Origin: Nitratireductor sp.
GTDB lineage: Bacteria > Pseudomonadota > Alphaproteobacteria > Rhizobiales > Rhizobiaceae
Length of the DNA: 64,000 nucleotides
NCBI RefSeq assembly: GCF_017794765.1
Contig: NZ_CP051236.1
Span: 2,391,444 to 2,455,443, forward strand
Direction: 5' to 3'
Both the position numbers and the translations under genes were made by a program. Below the pieces are notes generated by a model, which made no database searches, was not told where the DNA came from, and was given only the letters and a program-made list of their open reading frames with translations. This document shows positions 51,551-60,065 of the stretch, one piece after another (within the stretch, counting starts at the first letter, position 1; every line of letters starts with the position of its first letter).

Positions 51551-53561
51551 CCGATTAGATCCTGACCGGCGCGGGGGGCAAGGGCGGTCGGTCCGTTTTC
51601 GCCTCCTCGTGATCGCGCTTTTACCCACGCTTGTGATCCTGCCTCTGCTTCTGGGCATGGCAGTCTATCGGTGGAACGCGAAGTTCGATGCCGCGCTGAT
51701 CTCCAAGGTCAATGGCGACCTGACGATTGCCCATCAATATTTCGCACGATTGCTGGAAAACACTGGCGAACGCATCACGGCGCTGGGCCGCTCGGCACGT
51801 TTTCGCGATGTCGTGGAGGCTGGCGGAGGCGGTCTGGAAGCGCTCCTGGAAGAACATCGCCGCGCACTCAATCTCGACTTTGTGTATCTGATCCCTGCAG
51901 ATGGCAGCGTTGTGACATCGGCGCCGAAGCTTGCAGGCGTTCCGCGCTCCGACTGGCCGATCATCGAGGCAGCACTTTCGGGAGAAGCGTCCACAGGGAT
52001 CGACATATTTTCCGAGGATGAACTGGCTTCAATCGCGCCGGTGCTGGCTACGCGCGCCCGGCTGGAGCTGGTGCCCACGGCCAATGCCGTGCCCACGGAC
52101 CGCGCAGCCGAAACGCGCGGCATGGTCGTTCATTCGGCAACGCCGGTGCGCTTGCCCGGAGGGCGTCCCGCTGCCCTTGTCGGCGGCAGTCTCCTGAACC
52201 GGAACCTCGAATTCATCGACACGATCAACGATCTCGTCTATCGGGAGGCGAGCCTGCCAGAGGGAAGCCAGGGAACCGCAACGCTCTTCCTCGACGATGT
52301 GCGCATCAGCACGAATGTCCGGCTCTTCGAGGGGCGCAGGGCGCTCGGCACGCGCGTGTCGAGTATCGTGCGTTCTGCGGTGCTCGGCGAGGGGCGCGTC
52401 TGGCTCGACAGCGCTTTTGTTGTCAATGACTGGTATATCTCCGCCTATGAGCCGATCACCGACAGCTTCGGCAAGCGTGTCGGGATGCTTTATGTCGGCT
52501 TTCTGGAAGCACCCTTCACGGAAGCCAAATACGCAACGCTGTTGACAATCGCTGTTGCGTTTCTGGCGATCACGGCTCTGAGCGTTCCATTGTTCCTGCG
52601 CTGGGCGCGTTCGATCTTCAAGCCGCTGGAGCGCATGGCAGGCACCATCTCCGAGGTGGAAGGCGGGGATCTGGGAGCGCGCACGGGCATTCATGGCGTC
52701 GATGATGAAATCGGCCGGGTGGCGCAGCATCTCGATCTGCTTCTGGAGCGATTGCAGGAGCGCGACAGGCAATTGCGCGCCTGGAACGAGGAACTGAACG
52801 CCCGGGTGGAGGAGCGCACACGCGAACTGCGGCTCGCAAACCGGCAATTGGAGGCCACCACCCGTCAACTCATCATGTCGGAAAAGCTGGCGGCCATTGG
52901 CGAAATCACCGCCGGTGTGGCGCATGAAATCAACAATCCGATTGCCGTAATCCAGGGCAATCTTGAAGTGGTGCGTCAGGTGATGGGTGAGCGCGCCGAC
53001 GAGGCGCGAACCGAGTTCCGGTTGCTTGACGAACAGGTCCACCGGATCAGCCAGATCGTGACCAAGCTACTTCAGTTTGCCAAGCCGGAAGAATATGCGG
53101 GTTTTCTGGAGCGTCATTCCCCAAAAGACGTGATCACGGACACGCTGCCGCTCGTTCAGCATCTTCTCAACAAGGCGGAAATCGCCGTCACGCAGGATCA
53201 TCTGGCGACCCGGCTTGTCTTGATGAACCGGACTGAACTCCAGCAGGTGCTCGTGAACTTGATCGTAAACGCCATTCACGCCATGCCCGATGGGGGAGTG
53301 CTTTCAATCGTCAGCCGTGATGAGGATCCTGAAGGCAGGCAGGGGCTCGTTATCGAGATCACCGACACCGGTGTCGGCATGACACCCGACATGCTGGAGA
53401 AGATCTTTGATCCATTCTTCACCACCAAGCGACGGGAAGGAACCGGTCTAGGTCTGTCGATCAGCCAGACCCTGATCAGCCGTCAGGGCGGCAAGATCTC
53501 GGTCGAAAGCAGACCGGGCAAGGGAACCCGCTTCACGATCTGGCTACCCGAAGCCCGTTGA
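51543..53561 (+). CDS. Cache-HAMP sensor histidine kinase
   Basis: A 672-residue membrane kinase: helix one near residues 20-45 (LLVIALLPTLVILPLLLGMAVY), a large periplasmic double-Cache-type sensor to about residue 325, helix two (LLTIAVAFLAITALSVPLFL), HAMP (PLERMAGTISEVEGGDLGARTG), a coiled coil (RDRQLRAWNEELNARVEERTRELRL), the phospho-His in TAGVAHEINNPIAVIQ, then N-box NLIVNAIHAMPDGG, DTGVGMTPDM and GTGLGLSISQTL. I chose ATG 51543 over an upstream GTG at 51531. The partner is the sigma-54 regulator. Confidence 0.9.
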   Translation: MSDRLDPDRRGGQGRSVRFRLLVIALLPTLVILPLLLGMAVYRWNAKFDAALISKVNGDLTIAHQYFARLLENTGERITALGRSARFRDVVEAGGGGLEALLEEHRRALNLDFVYLIPADGSVVTSAPKLAGVPRSDWPIIEAALSGEASTGIDIFSEDELASIAPVLATRARLELVPTANAVPTDRAAETRGMVVHSATPVRLPGGRPAALVGGSLLNRNLEFIDTINDLVYREASLPEGSQGTATLFLDDVRISTNVRLFEGRRALGTRVSSIVRSAVLGEGRVWLDSAFVVNDWYISAYEPITDSFGKRVGMLYVGFLEAPFTEAKYATLLTIAVAFLAITALSVPLFLRWARSIFKPLERMAGTISEVEGGDLGARTGIHGVDDEIGRVAQHLDLLLERLQERDRQLRAWNEELNARVEERTRELRLANRQLEATTRQLIMSEKLAAIGEITAGVAHEINNPIAVIQGNLEVVRQVMGERADEARTEFRLLDEQVHRISQIVTKLLQFAKPEEYAGFLERHSPKDVITDTLPLVQHLLNKAEIAVTQDHLATRLVLMNRTELQQVLVNLIVNAIHAMPDGGVLSIVSRDEDPEGRQGLVIEITDTGVGMTPDMLEKIFDPFFTTKRREGTGLGLSISQTLISRQGGKISVESRPGKGTRFTIWLPEAR

Positions 53562-53568
53562 ACGCGCC

Positions 53569-53604
53569 GGACAAAATGTCCTGACGTTTTGGACAAATTG
53601 TCCA
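53569..53604. promoter_or_regulatory. Paired inverted repeats, candidate enhancer for the sigma-54 regulator
   Basis: GGACA-AAA-TGTCC (53569-53581) and TGGACAA-A-TTGTCCA (53590-53604) share the half-site GGACA, with centres 22 bases apart, about two helical turns, on one face of the DNA. They lie about 60-80 bases upstream of the -24 element, where sigma-54 activators bind. Confidence 0.75.
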
Positions 53605-53656
53605 TTTCGGCAACCGCGCAGCCGATAAGTATCTGAAATCCTTGGTGCGTGCTTAC

Positions 53657-53673
53657 TGGCACGAGCGTTGCTT
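53657..53673 (+). promoter_or_regulatory. Sigma-54 (-24/-12) promoter of the OFA carrier gene
   Basis: TGGCAC (53657-53662), five bases, then TTGCTT (53668-53673) matches the sigma-54 consensus TGGCAC-N5-TTGCW completely. GG and GC are spaced ten bases apart as needed. It lies after the response regulator and kinase genes and before the OFA carrier, with the paired enhancer sites upstream. Confidence 0.85.
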
Positions 53674-53684
53674 ATCTCAAGTCG

Positions 53685-53826
53685 AGGTAAGAGGAGGACG
53701 CTATCGACATCCGGGTCCCGACCCGGAAGTGCCTGTCGCGGAGGGCGGCAGGCCACATCAATCGGGATCATCACATGTTTAACCAGCAGGACGGCTGCCG
53801 GCACACCCGGCAGGAGGAGGAGACTT
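53685..53826 (+). other. Structured leader of the OFA carrier mRNA
   Basis: About 140 bases separate the expected start of transcription from the ATG. It holds a seven-base stem (TCCGGGT / ACCCGGA, 53710-53727), further GC stems (around 53730-53753), and a possible 22-codon frame from ATG 53775 to TGA 53843 that overlaps the OFA start. No known riboswitch class is evident. Confidence 0.4.
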
Positions 53827-55479
53827 ATGTCCGCAGCAAGTGAAACATTATCCGGCGCCCCGGAAGGCGGCATACTCGAGAGGGAGAGGATCATCGCCCA
53901 GCCGGGCTTTAACCGCTGGCTGGTGCCACCGGCTGCCCTCGCGATTCATCTGTGCATCGGCATGGCCTATGGTTTCAGCGTGTTCTGGCTGCCGCTGACG
54001 CAGGCCATCGGCATTTCCCAGCGTGTCGTGTGCGAAGACATGACGCTTGTCAGTGCGCTGTTCACCACGAGCTGTGACTGGCGGGTTTCGGATCTGGGCT
54101 GGATTTACACGCTCTTCTTCGTGCTGCTCGGTTCGGCTGCGGCGATCTGGGGTGGCTGGCTCGAAAGAGCGGGCCCGCGCAAGGCGGGTGTGGTCGCAGC
54201 CTTCTGCTGGTGCGGCGGCATCGCCGTTGCCGCCATTGGCGTGATGTTTCATCAGCTCTGGCTGATGTGGCTTGGCGCCGGCGTGATCGGCGGCATCGGG
54301 CTGGGGCTTGGTTACATCTCGCCCGTCTCGACCCTGATCAAATGGTTTCCGGACCGGCGCGGCATGGCGACGGGCATGGCGATCATGGGCTTTGGCGGCG
54401 GCGCCATGATCGGCGCGCCTTTGGCCGATATGCTGATGAACACGTTCAAAACCGCCAGTTCCGTTGGTGTCTGGCAGACCTTTCTGATCATGGCAGCCAT
54501 CTATTTCGTCTTCATGATGGGCGGCGCGTTCGGCTATCGCATTCCGCCTGCGGGCTGGCGTCCGGAGGGTTGGACGCCCCCGGAGAAGAGTGCGAAGTCG
54601 ATGATCACTTCGCGACATGTCCATCTGCGTGACGCCCACAGGACAAAACAGTTCTGGCTGATATGGGCTGTGCTCACGCTCAATGTTTCGGCCGGAATCG
54701 GCGTTATCGGCATGGCTTCGCCCATGCTTCAGGAGATTTTCGGCGGACGGCTGCTCGGATTGCCGGAGCTGACCTTCAACGAGCTCGATGCGTCGCAAAA
54801 ATCTGCCATTGCCGCGATTGCTGCGGGGTTTGCCGGTCTCCTTTCGCTGTTCAACATCGGCGGTCGCTTCTTCTGGGCCTCGCTGTCGGACAAGATCGGG
54901 CGCAAGAACACCTATTACGCGTTCTTCCTGATCGGCATCGTGCTCTATGCGCTGGCGCCTTCTGCAGCCCATATGGGCAGCCAGGTCCTCTTCGTTTTGA
55001 TGTTCGGCATCATCCTGTCCATGTATGGGGGAGGTTTCGCCACAGTGCCGGCCTATCTCGCTGACATTTTTGGAACGCAGTTCGTTGGTGCGATACATGG
55101 CCGGCTGCTGACGGCGTGGGCGACAGCCGGCATCATCGGCCCAGTGGTGGTGAACTACATACGCGAGGCGCAGCTCAATGCGGGCATTCCGCGCGAGCAG
55201 GTCTACGACTTTACGATGTACATCCTGGCCGGAATGCTGCTTCTCGGCCTGATCTGCAACATGCTCGTCAAGCCACTTTCGGAGAAATGGTACATGCCGG
55301 AGGAAGAAGTCGCCAGGCTCCAGGCAAAGTCTGCGGCAGCCGATGCCGGCCCGACCGGCTCTTTCGGCATCGGCAAGGGCGGGTTCGATGGCAAGACGCT
55401 GGCCGCCTGGGCCGTCGTCGGCATCCCCATTCTTTGGGGTGTCTGGATAACGCTGCAAAAGACCGCGGCCCTGTTCTAG
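53827..55479 (+). CDS. OFA family MFS transporter (oxalate/formate antiporter-like)
   Basis: A 550-residue carrier with 12 predicted membrane helices. Family features include GMAYGFSVFWLPLTQAIG near residue 40, GLGLGYISPVSTLIKWFPDRRGMATG at about 160 and ADIFGTQFVGAIHGRLLTAW near 420. The tail after about residue 510 (GIGKGGFDGKTLAAWAVVG to KTAALF) looks like the separate small subunit of some OFA carriers fused on, a view from memory. The ATG at 53827 follows AGGAGGAGG, and any start upstream would fall inside the promoter. Oxalate/formate is the name-giving substrate pair, but other carboxylates are possible. Confidence 0.88.
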   Translation: MSAASETLSGAPEGGILERERIIAQPGFNRWLVPPAALAIHLCIGMAYGFSVFWLPLTQAIGISQRVVCEDMTLVSALFTTSCDWRVSDLGWIYTLFFVLLGSAAAIWGGWLERAGPRKAGVVAAFCWCGGIAVAAIGVMFHQLWLMWLGAGVIGGIGLGLGYISPVSTLIKWFPDRRGMATGMAIMGFGGGAMIGAPLADMLMNTFKTASSVGVWQTFLIMAAIYFVFMMGGAFGYRIPPAGWRPEGWTPPEKSAKSMITSRHVHLRDAHRTKQFWLIWAVLTLNVSAGIGVIGMASPMLQEIFGGRLLGLPELTFNELDASQKSAIAAIAAGFAGLLSLFNIGGRFFWASLSDKIGRKNTYYAFFLIGIVLYALAPSAAHMGSQVLFVLMFGIILSMYGGGFATVPAYLADIFGTQFVGAIHGRLLTAWATAGIIGPVVVNYIREAQLNAGIPREQVYDFTMYILAGMLLLGLICNMLVKPLSEKWYMPEEEVARLQAKSAAADAGPTGSFGIGKGGFDGKTLAAWAVVGIPILWGVWITLQKTAALF

Positions 55480-55497
55480 ACAGGGTTGTTGCAGCGC

Positions 55498-55526
55498 GCC
55501 CTCCGGCATGAGCCCCGCCGGAGGGC
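55498..55526 (+). terminator. GC hairpin after the OFA carrier gene
   Basis: GCCCTCCGGC and GCCGGAGGGC form a perfect ten-base stem with a nine-base loop, 18 bases after the stop codon. It is followed by AAAACTATGC rather than T residues, so it may attenuate or stabilise rather than fully terminate. Confidence 0.5.
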
Positions 55527-55554
55527 AAAACTATGCGATACTCCAAATCAATGT

Positions 55555-55584
55555 GAGGAGGAGGAGGTGGTGGTGGTGGTGGTG
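55555..55584 (+). repeat. Trinucleotide microsatellite (GAG x4, GTG x6)
   Basis: Four GAG then six GTG triplets lie in the 180-base spacer before the oxidoreductase. The purine-rich run contains AGGAGG-like sequence, but the GTGs that follow are in a different frame from the oxidoreductase. Confidence 0.8.
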
Positions 55585-55675
55585 GCGGAGTGCCCGGCCC
55601 GGGCTTGCTCAAGGAGCCAACGCTCACTATGTCGTGCCTTGGTATTCTGGGATCGCTCGAGGCGGGAGACAGACA

Positions 55676-56905
55676 CTGGACGGGCACATCATCATCATCG
55701 GCGCTGGCCACGCGGGCGTGCAGGCCGCATCGAGCCTGCGCGAGGAAGGCTTTGACGGGCGGCTAACGCTTGTTTCGGAAGATCCCGAACTGCCCTACCA
55801 TAAACCACCGCTCTCGAAAGCTTTTCTGAAGGCCGCCGATGCGGAGCCTCAGATCCTGCGGGCGCAGGCGTTCTATGAAACCCATAATATCGAGTTGCTT
55901 ACAGGCGTTCGTGCCACGGCCATCGATCAGGGTGCCCGAACGCTGACGCTGGACGATGGCAGGCAGCTTGAATGGAGCAAGCTCCTGCTTGCGACAGGCG
56001 CCCAACCCCGCCGGCTGTCGGTGCCGGGTTCTGGACTCGAGGGCATTTTTTATCTGCGTGACTGCGCCGATGCCCGTCTGCTGCGCGATGCCCTGGCATC
56101 CGCACAGAACGTCGTTGTGGTCGGCGGCGGCTTTATCGGGCTTGAGGTGGCTGCTACAGCCATCATTGCGGGAAAGAATGTAACCGTTCTTGAAACGGCC
56201 GAACGCATCCTCGGTCGCGCCGTGAGCAAACCCGTTGCAGACCATATGCATGGCTATCATGAGGGCCTCGGCGTCAGAATAATGACCAATACCGGTGTCG
56301 AGCGGCTCGATGGCGAGGATGGCAGACTACGTGCCGTGATGACATCCTCGGGCCAGGCGCTTCCCGCTGATCTGGTGTTGGTGGGAATCGGAGCACTGCC
56401 GGACACCTCACTGGCCGAATCGACCGGCCTTGTCTGCGACAACGGTATTCATGTGGATGCTTCCTGCCGCACCAGCGCCAATGACATCTATGCCATCGGC
56501 GATTGTGTTTCCTTCCCGCAGGGCGGCTCGGGGCGCAGGTTGCGCCTCGAATCGGTCCAGAACGCCACCGACCAGGCGCGTATCGCCGCAAAGTCCATGC
56601 TCGGCAAGGATGCAGTCCACGATGCGGTACCATGGTTCTGGTCCGATCAGGGCGAGCGCAAGCTGCAGATGGCGGGGCTTTCCTTCAGCGTGGACGCTGA
56701 GGTGATCACTGGCGATCCTGAGAGTGGTGCCTTTGCCGTTTATCTCTATGCGGGCGGTCGACTTGTTGCTGTGGAAACCGTCAATCGCCCGGGCGAACAC
56801 GTGATGGCGCGGCGGATGCTGGCCGCAGGATTCTCCCCATCCGTGGACGTGGTGCTTGAAGGCGCTGCAGCGCTGAAGGCAGCGATGATGACCGCCACGC
56901 GTTGA
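55676..56905 (+). CDS. FAD-dependent ferredoxin/rubredoxin reductase-type oxidoreductase
   Basis: A roughly 409-residue flavoprotein. First FAD motif IIIIGAGHAGVQAASSLREEG at the N terminus, LPYHKPPLSKAFL, LLLATGAQPRRL, NAD motif VVVVGGGFIGLEVAATA at about residue 145 and the second FAD motif DIYAIGDCVSFPQGG at about 270, then a reductase C-terminal domain. It would pass electrons from NAD(P)H to a ferredoxin. No ATG, GTG or TTG lies in a good place: the family start should be near 55676, where only CTG with GGGAG upstream is available; GTG 55634 is an alternative. No ferredoxin or oxygenase partner is adjacent. Confidence 0.8.
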   Translation: MDGHIIIIGAGHAGVQAASSLREEGFDGRLTLVSEDPELPYHKPPLSKAFLKAADAEPQILRAQAFYETHNIELLTGVRATAIDQGARTLTLDDGRQLEWSKLLLATGAQPRRLSVPGSGLEGIFYLRDCADARLLRDALASAQNVVVVGGGFIGLEVAATAIIAGKNVTVLETAERILGRAVSKPVADHMHGYHEGLGVRIMTNTGVERLDGEDGRLRAVMTSSGQALPADLVLVGIGALPDTSLAESTGLVCDNGIHVDASCRTSANDIYAIGDCVSFPQGGSGRRLRLESVQNATDQARIAAKSMLGKDAVHDAVPWFWSDQGERKLQMAGLSFSVDAEVITGDPESGAFAVYLYAGGRLVAVETVNRPGEHVMARRMLAAGFSPSVDVVLEGAAALKAAMMTATR

Positions 56906-57223
56906 ACGAAGCTGTTGAAGCGCCCCCGAAGTCCTGACCTCCCTGCAAACCGGAACGGGTAAACAGGTCGATCCTCGATTGATTTGAGACGTCTGCAATC
57001 TGCAGGAGCGAGAAACGCCACGGGTCTGTGTGGGCAGCAAGACACGGTGAGTGCGGCTTCTTCTTTGGAATGCGTATGGCGGGTCGGATCCTGAGACCGG
57101 GCTCTCCAGATATTTGAAGCACCCGAAGAAGCCATCGAATGGTGCGTTTTCCCAGCAGTTGCGACAATCAGAATGGGTGTACGATCAACATATTTCGCCG
57201 ATCTGGCGTCCGGAAGCGCAATG
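56906..57223. other. Intergenic region with no recognisable gene
   Basis: About 318 bases between the oxidoreductase and a convergent MFS gene. Reading both strands gives only short frames without a convincing family, and I see no clear hairpin. Confidence 0.5.
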
Positions 57224-58390
57224 TCATCCGGCATCCAGGGCGACGGCGGGTGAAACACCCGTCCTTTTCCACGTGATGACGATGATCGCGGTGACCGCGA
57301 TCTGGAGGGTTGCAAAAATTACCATTGCCAGGAACAGACCGAGCATGTCTGCCAGTGCGCCGCTGGCGATAACCGGCAGGGAAAACCCGAAATATGCATA
57401 CACGAACAATCCCGCTGTAGCCCGCGCCCTGTCATCCGGTGCACGTAGCGAAACCTCTGCCAGTGCAGCCAGATAGGTAAAGCCATAGCTTGCAGCGCTG
57501 GTGATGCATGTGCCAGCGAGAACGAATGCCAAAACCTTGAAAAATACTCCGGCGAGGAGGACGAGGAAGCCGAGTGGGATCAAAACGAATCCCAGAGCAA
57601 GCGCATCGCCATTGGTCATGCGTCGGGCAATCGGCTGACAAAGGAAACCCACGAAGATCGCCAGAAAGATGACGAGTCCCGTCCATCCGCCAAGGTCGTT
57701 AGCGGCAAGTTCCAGCGGAACGACCGCGATTGTCATCCCGGTTGTGGACCAGGCCAGCGCCATTGCTGCCCCAAATACCCAAGTGCCGGAGGGGAAGACA
57801 GGCAGGCGCAGAAGGGAAACGGGTTTGGCGCTGTCAACCCGAGGCAGCCCGAGGGCAATCACGGCAAGGACGGGAGCTGCCACAAAGAGTACGATGTAGC
57901 TGGCTGGCAGAAGCGTTGGTCCTTGCAGTCCAAGACTGATACCTGTCGCCAAAGCGCCCCCTCCAAAGCCAAGCGATGTGGCGGAAGTGACGACGAGTGC
58001 GCCACCTTTCGCGCGATCCTGGCCTAGAATTTCTGTCATGTAGGCGGCCCCGCTGGTCGTCGCGAGAGCGGTCCCGATCCCCAGCAGGAAACGCGCGACC
58101 ACAAGACTTGTCCAGCTAGGTGCCTGCACGAGAAGTGCTGTTGCGACAGCGCCCAGTATCAAAGCCAGGGCGATGGGGCCCCGTCGTCCTATCCTGTCCG
58201 AGAGCCCGCCGAGTAGCAACAGGGTCGGCATAAGACCTCCGACATAGGCCGCGAACGCGGCCGTCACAGCCGTCGCTCCGACATCACTTTCCGCCGCGTA
58301 GGCATCATAGAGCGGAGCCTGAAGGTTTACGGCGAACGTCACCGTGAAGAGACCAGCGGCAAGAAGGCAAGCTGACATGTTTCTGGACAT
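57224..58390 (-). CDS. MFS transporter (drug/metabolite efflux type)
   Basis: A 388-residue carrier with 12 predicted helices. The MFS loop-2/3 motif reads GLSDRIGRRGPIALALILG at about residues 60-78, and RFLLGIGTALATTSGAAYMTEIL is typical of the DHA1-like efflux branch. The start at 58390 (MSRNMSA) has TGAGG six bases upstream. It is divergent from a MocR regulator with an inverted repeat between, so it probably exports a compound sensed by that regulator. The substrate is unknown. Confidence 0.88.
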   Translation of the reverse strand: MSRNMSACLLAAGLFTVTFAVNLQAPLYDAYAAESDVGATAVTAAFAAYVGGLMPTLLLLGGLSDRIGRRGPIALALILGAVATALLVQAPSWTSLVVARFLLGIGTALATTSGAAYMTEILGQDRAKGGALVVTSATSLGFGGGALATGISLGLQGPTLLPASYIVLFVAAPVLAVIALGLPRVDSAKPVSLLRLPVFPSGTWVFGAAMALAWSTTGMTIAVVPLELAANDLGGWTGLVIFLAIFVGFLCQPIARRMTNGDALALGFVLIPLGFLVLLAGVFFKVLAFVLAGTCITSAASYGFTYLAALAEVSLRAPDDRARATAGLFVYAYFGFSLPVIASGALADMLGLFLAMVIFATLQIAVTAIIVITWKRTGVSPAVALDAG

Positions 58391-58443
58391 CGGGGGCCTC
58401 AAGAATTCAATCGGGATTGCTATGCCATGAGGAAATTAGTATG

Positions 58444-58459
58444 ACAATTTTTAAATTGT
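58444..58459. promoter_or_regulatory. Palindrome ACAATTT-TT-AAATTGT between the MFS and MocR genes
   Basis: Perfect seven-base arms with a two-base centre, 18 bases before the MocR start and 53 bases before the MFS start, in an AT-rich patch. Position in a divergent promoter suits autoregulation by the MocR protein. Confidence 0.55.
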
Positions 58460-58477
58460 ACTGGATACATTCGGGAT

Positions 58478-59827
58478 ATGGGAAAACCTCGATACATTCG
58501 CCTCGCCGACATGCTTTCGAATGCGATTCAGGATGGCAAGCTGGCTCCGGGTACGAAGCTTCCGACACATCGCGCGTTTGCAGAGCAGTTCAAGGTGGCA
58601 CTTGCCACGGCGACGCGGGCTTACGGCGAGTTGGAGCGCAGGGGCTTGATTGTCGGCGAAGCCGGGCGCGGCACGTTCGTGCGGGATCTGGCTTTGCCAC
58701 CCGCGCTTGGGGTCCGGCAGATCGCCAACGATGACCTCATCGACCTGGTTTTCAACATGCCAGGTGACGCAGCCGATGCAGATAAGTTGCGATCGGGCCT
58801 AAGGCGGCTTGCCGCGAGTGGCGACCTGGAGGCGATGCTACGCTACCAGCCGCACGGCGGGCGAAGGCACGAGCGCCGGATCATCGCCGAAAGCCTTTCG
58901 CCGACCCTTGGACCGGTCGACCCCGAAAGCCTTCTCGTCACGTCCGGTGGCCAGCACGGGCTGGCGATACTCGCTCTCGGGCTTTTTCGGCGCGGGGAAC
59001 GGATCGCACTCGACACCCTGACCTATCCAGGTTTCAAATCCATTGCCGCGTTGCAGGGGCTCGAACTCGTTCCGGTCGACGGGAAGGGCGGCGTGATGGA
59101 TCCAGAAGATCTGCAACGACAATGTCGTGAACGAAAAGTGCGCTGCGTCTATCTGATGCCAACAGTTCACAACCCCCTGGGATCGGTCATGAATGAGGAG
59201 ACGCGCCTGCGCCTGATTGAGGTTGCACGTGAGAACGACCTGCTGATCATCGAGGATGCGGCGTATGCTTTTCTGGAGCCGGACCCTCCGGCCAGTCTCC
59301 TCTCCCTCGCGCCGGAGCGAACGTTTCACGTTGGGAGCTTTTCCAAGAATCTCGCGACAGGGCTACGCCTGGGCTATGTGATCGCCCCTGCGCTGTACAC
59401 AGACCGACTGCTCGAAGCCATCCGGGCGACCACCTGGAATGCCCCGGCGCTTATCTCCGGTCTTGCCACGGGCTGGATAGAAGATGGCACGCTCGCCAGC
59501 TCTCAAATGGCTCGGCGGCGTGATGGCGCAGAGCGCCAGAAGCTTTGCCACAGCGTTTTGAATAGGTCGGCCATTCTTTCTCATCGCAACGCAGGCTTCG
59601 CCTGGTTGCCGTTGGAAAAGGGTGCTCGGGCCGAGCCAGTTGTTTCGCGCCTGAAGGAGCATGGCATTTTGGCTTCCAGTGCGGAGCCATTTGCGACGAC
59701 AGTTGCAGTGCCGCAGGCGTTGCGGCTCGCCTTCGGTGGCATTCCAATGCATGAGCTGGAGGGAGTATTTCAGTTGGTTCGAGAAGTCATCGAGGGAGTT
59801 CCGCATGCTGCAGGAATGCTCGAGTAG
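58478..59827 (+). CDS. MocR family regulator (GntR helix-turn-helix fused to aminotransferase fold)
   Basis: A 449-residue fusion. Residues about 1-70 are a GntR winged helix (LADMLSNAIQDGKLAPGTKLPTHRAFAEQF), and the rest is a fold-type I PLP domain with LLVTSGGQHGLAILALGLF, MPTVHNPLGSVM, IEDAAYAFLEP and the PLP Lys in HVGSFSKNLATGLRLGY. MocR proteins use bound PLP or an aldimine of an effector to control genes such as those for GABA, taurine and ectoine. This one faces an MFS gene rather than ectoine genes, which lie 29 kb away. Confidence 0.9.
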   Translation: MGKPRYIRLADMLSNAIQDGKLAPGTKLPTHRAFAEQFKVALATATRAYGELERRGLIVGEAGRGTFVRDLALPPALGVRQIANDDLIDLVFNMPGDAADADKLRSGLRRLAASGDLEAMLRYQPHGGRRHERRIIAESLSPTLGPVDPESLLVTSGGQHGLAILALGLFRRGERIALDTLTYPGFKSIAALQGLELVPVDGKGGVMDPEDLQRQCRERKVRCVYLMPTVHNPLGSVMNEETRLRLIEVARENDLLIIEDAAYAFLEPDPPASLLSLAPERTFHVGSFSKNLATGLRLGYVIAPALYTDRLLEAIRATTWNAPALISGLATGWIEDGTLASSQMARRRDGAERQKLCHSVLNRSAILSHRNAGFAWLPLEKGARAEPVVSRLKEHGILASSAEPFATTVAVPQALRLAFGGIPMHELEGVFQLVREVIEGVPHAAGMLE

Positions 59828-60065
59828 CGGGCATCTGTGCGGGTGCGGCGATCCGAGCTGGTCCACGGAGGCAACAGCCTGGCGAGGTTCGGCAGTCCGA
59901 ACCCGCCTTCGTCGAAGACTGCGTTAACGGCTCTTCGTCATCAAACCAGACGCTCGGCGACAAACCAGCTGTCTCCAATGGCTTGCCGGCTATATCCACT
60001 TGTATCCGCCACAAGCGAGACAGTACCCAATGCGCGACAACTAACGGTGCCCCGACGATTGGCCA

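Noticed and set aside
53848..55509. 553-codon open frame antisense to the OFA carrier gene
   Set aside because: Shadow of a GC-rich gene; its translation is rich in His, Arg and Gln with no family features, whereas the forward frame is a clear 12-helix carrier.
55555..55584. Phase-variable on/off switch at the GAG/GTG repeat
   Set aside because: Triplet changes would not shift the reading frame, so a classic frameshift switch cannot work; only spacing effects remain possible.
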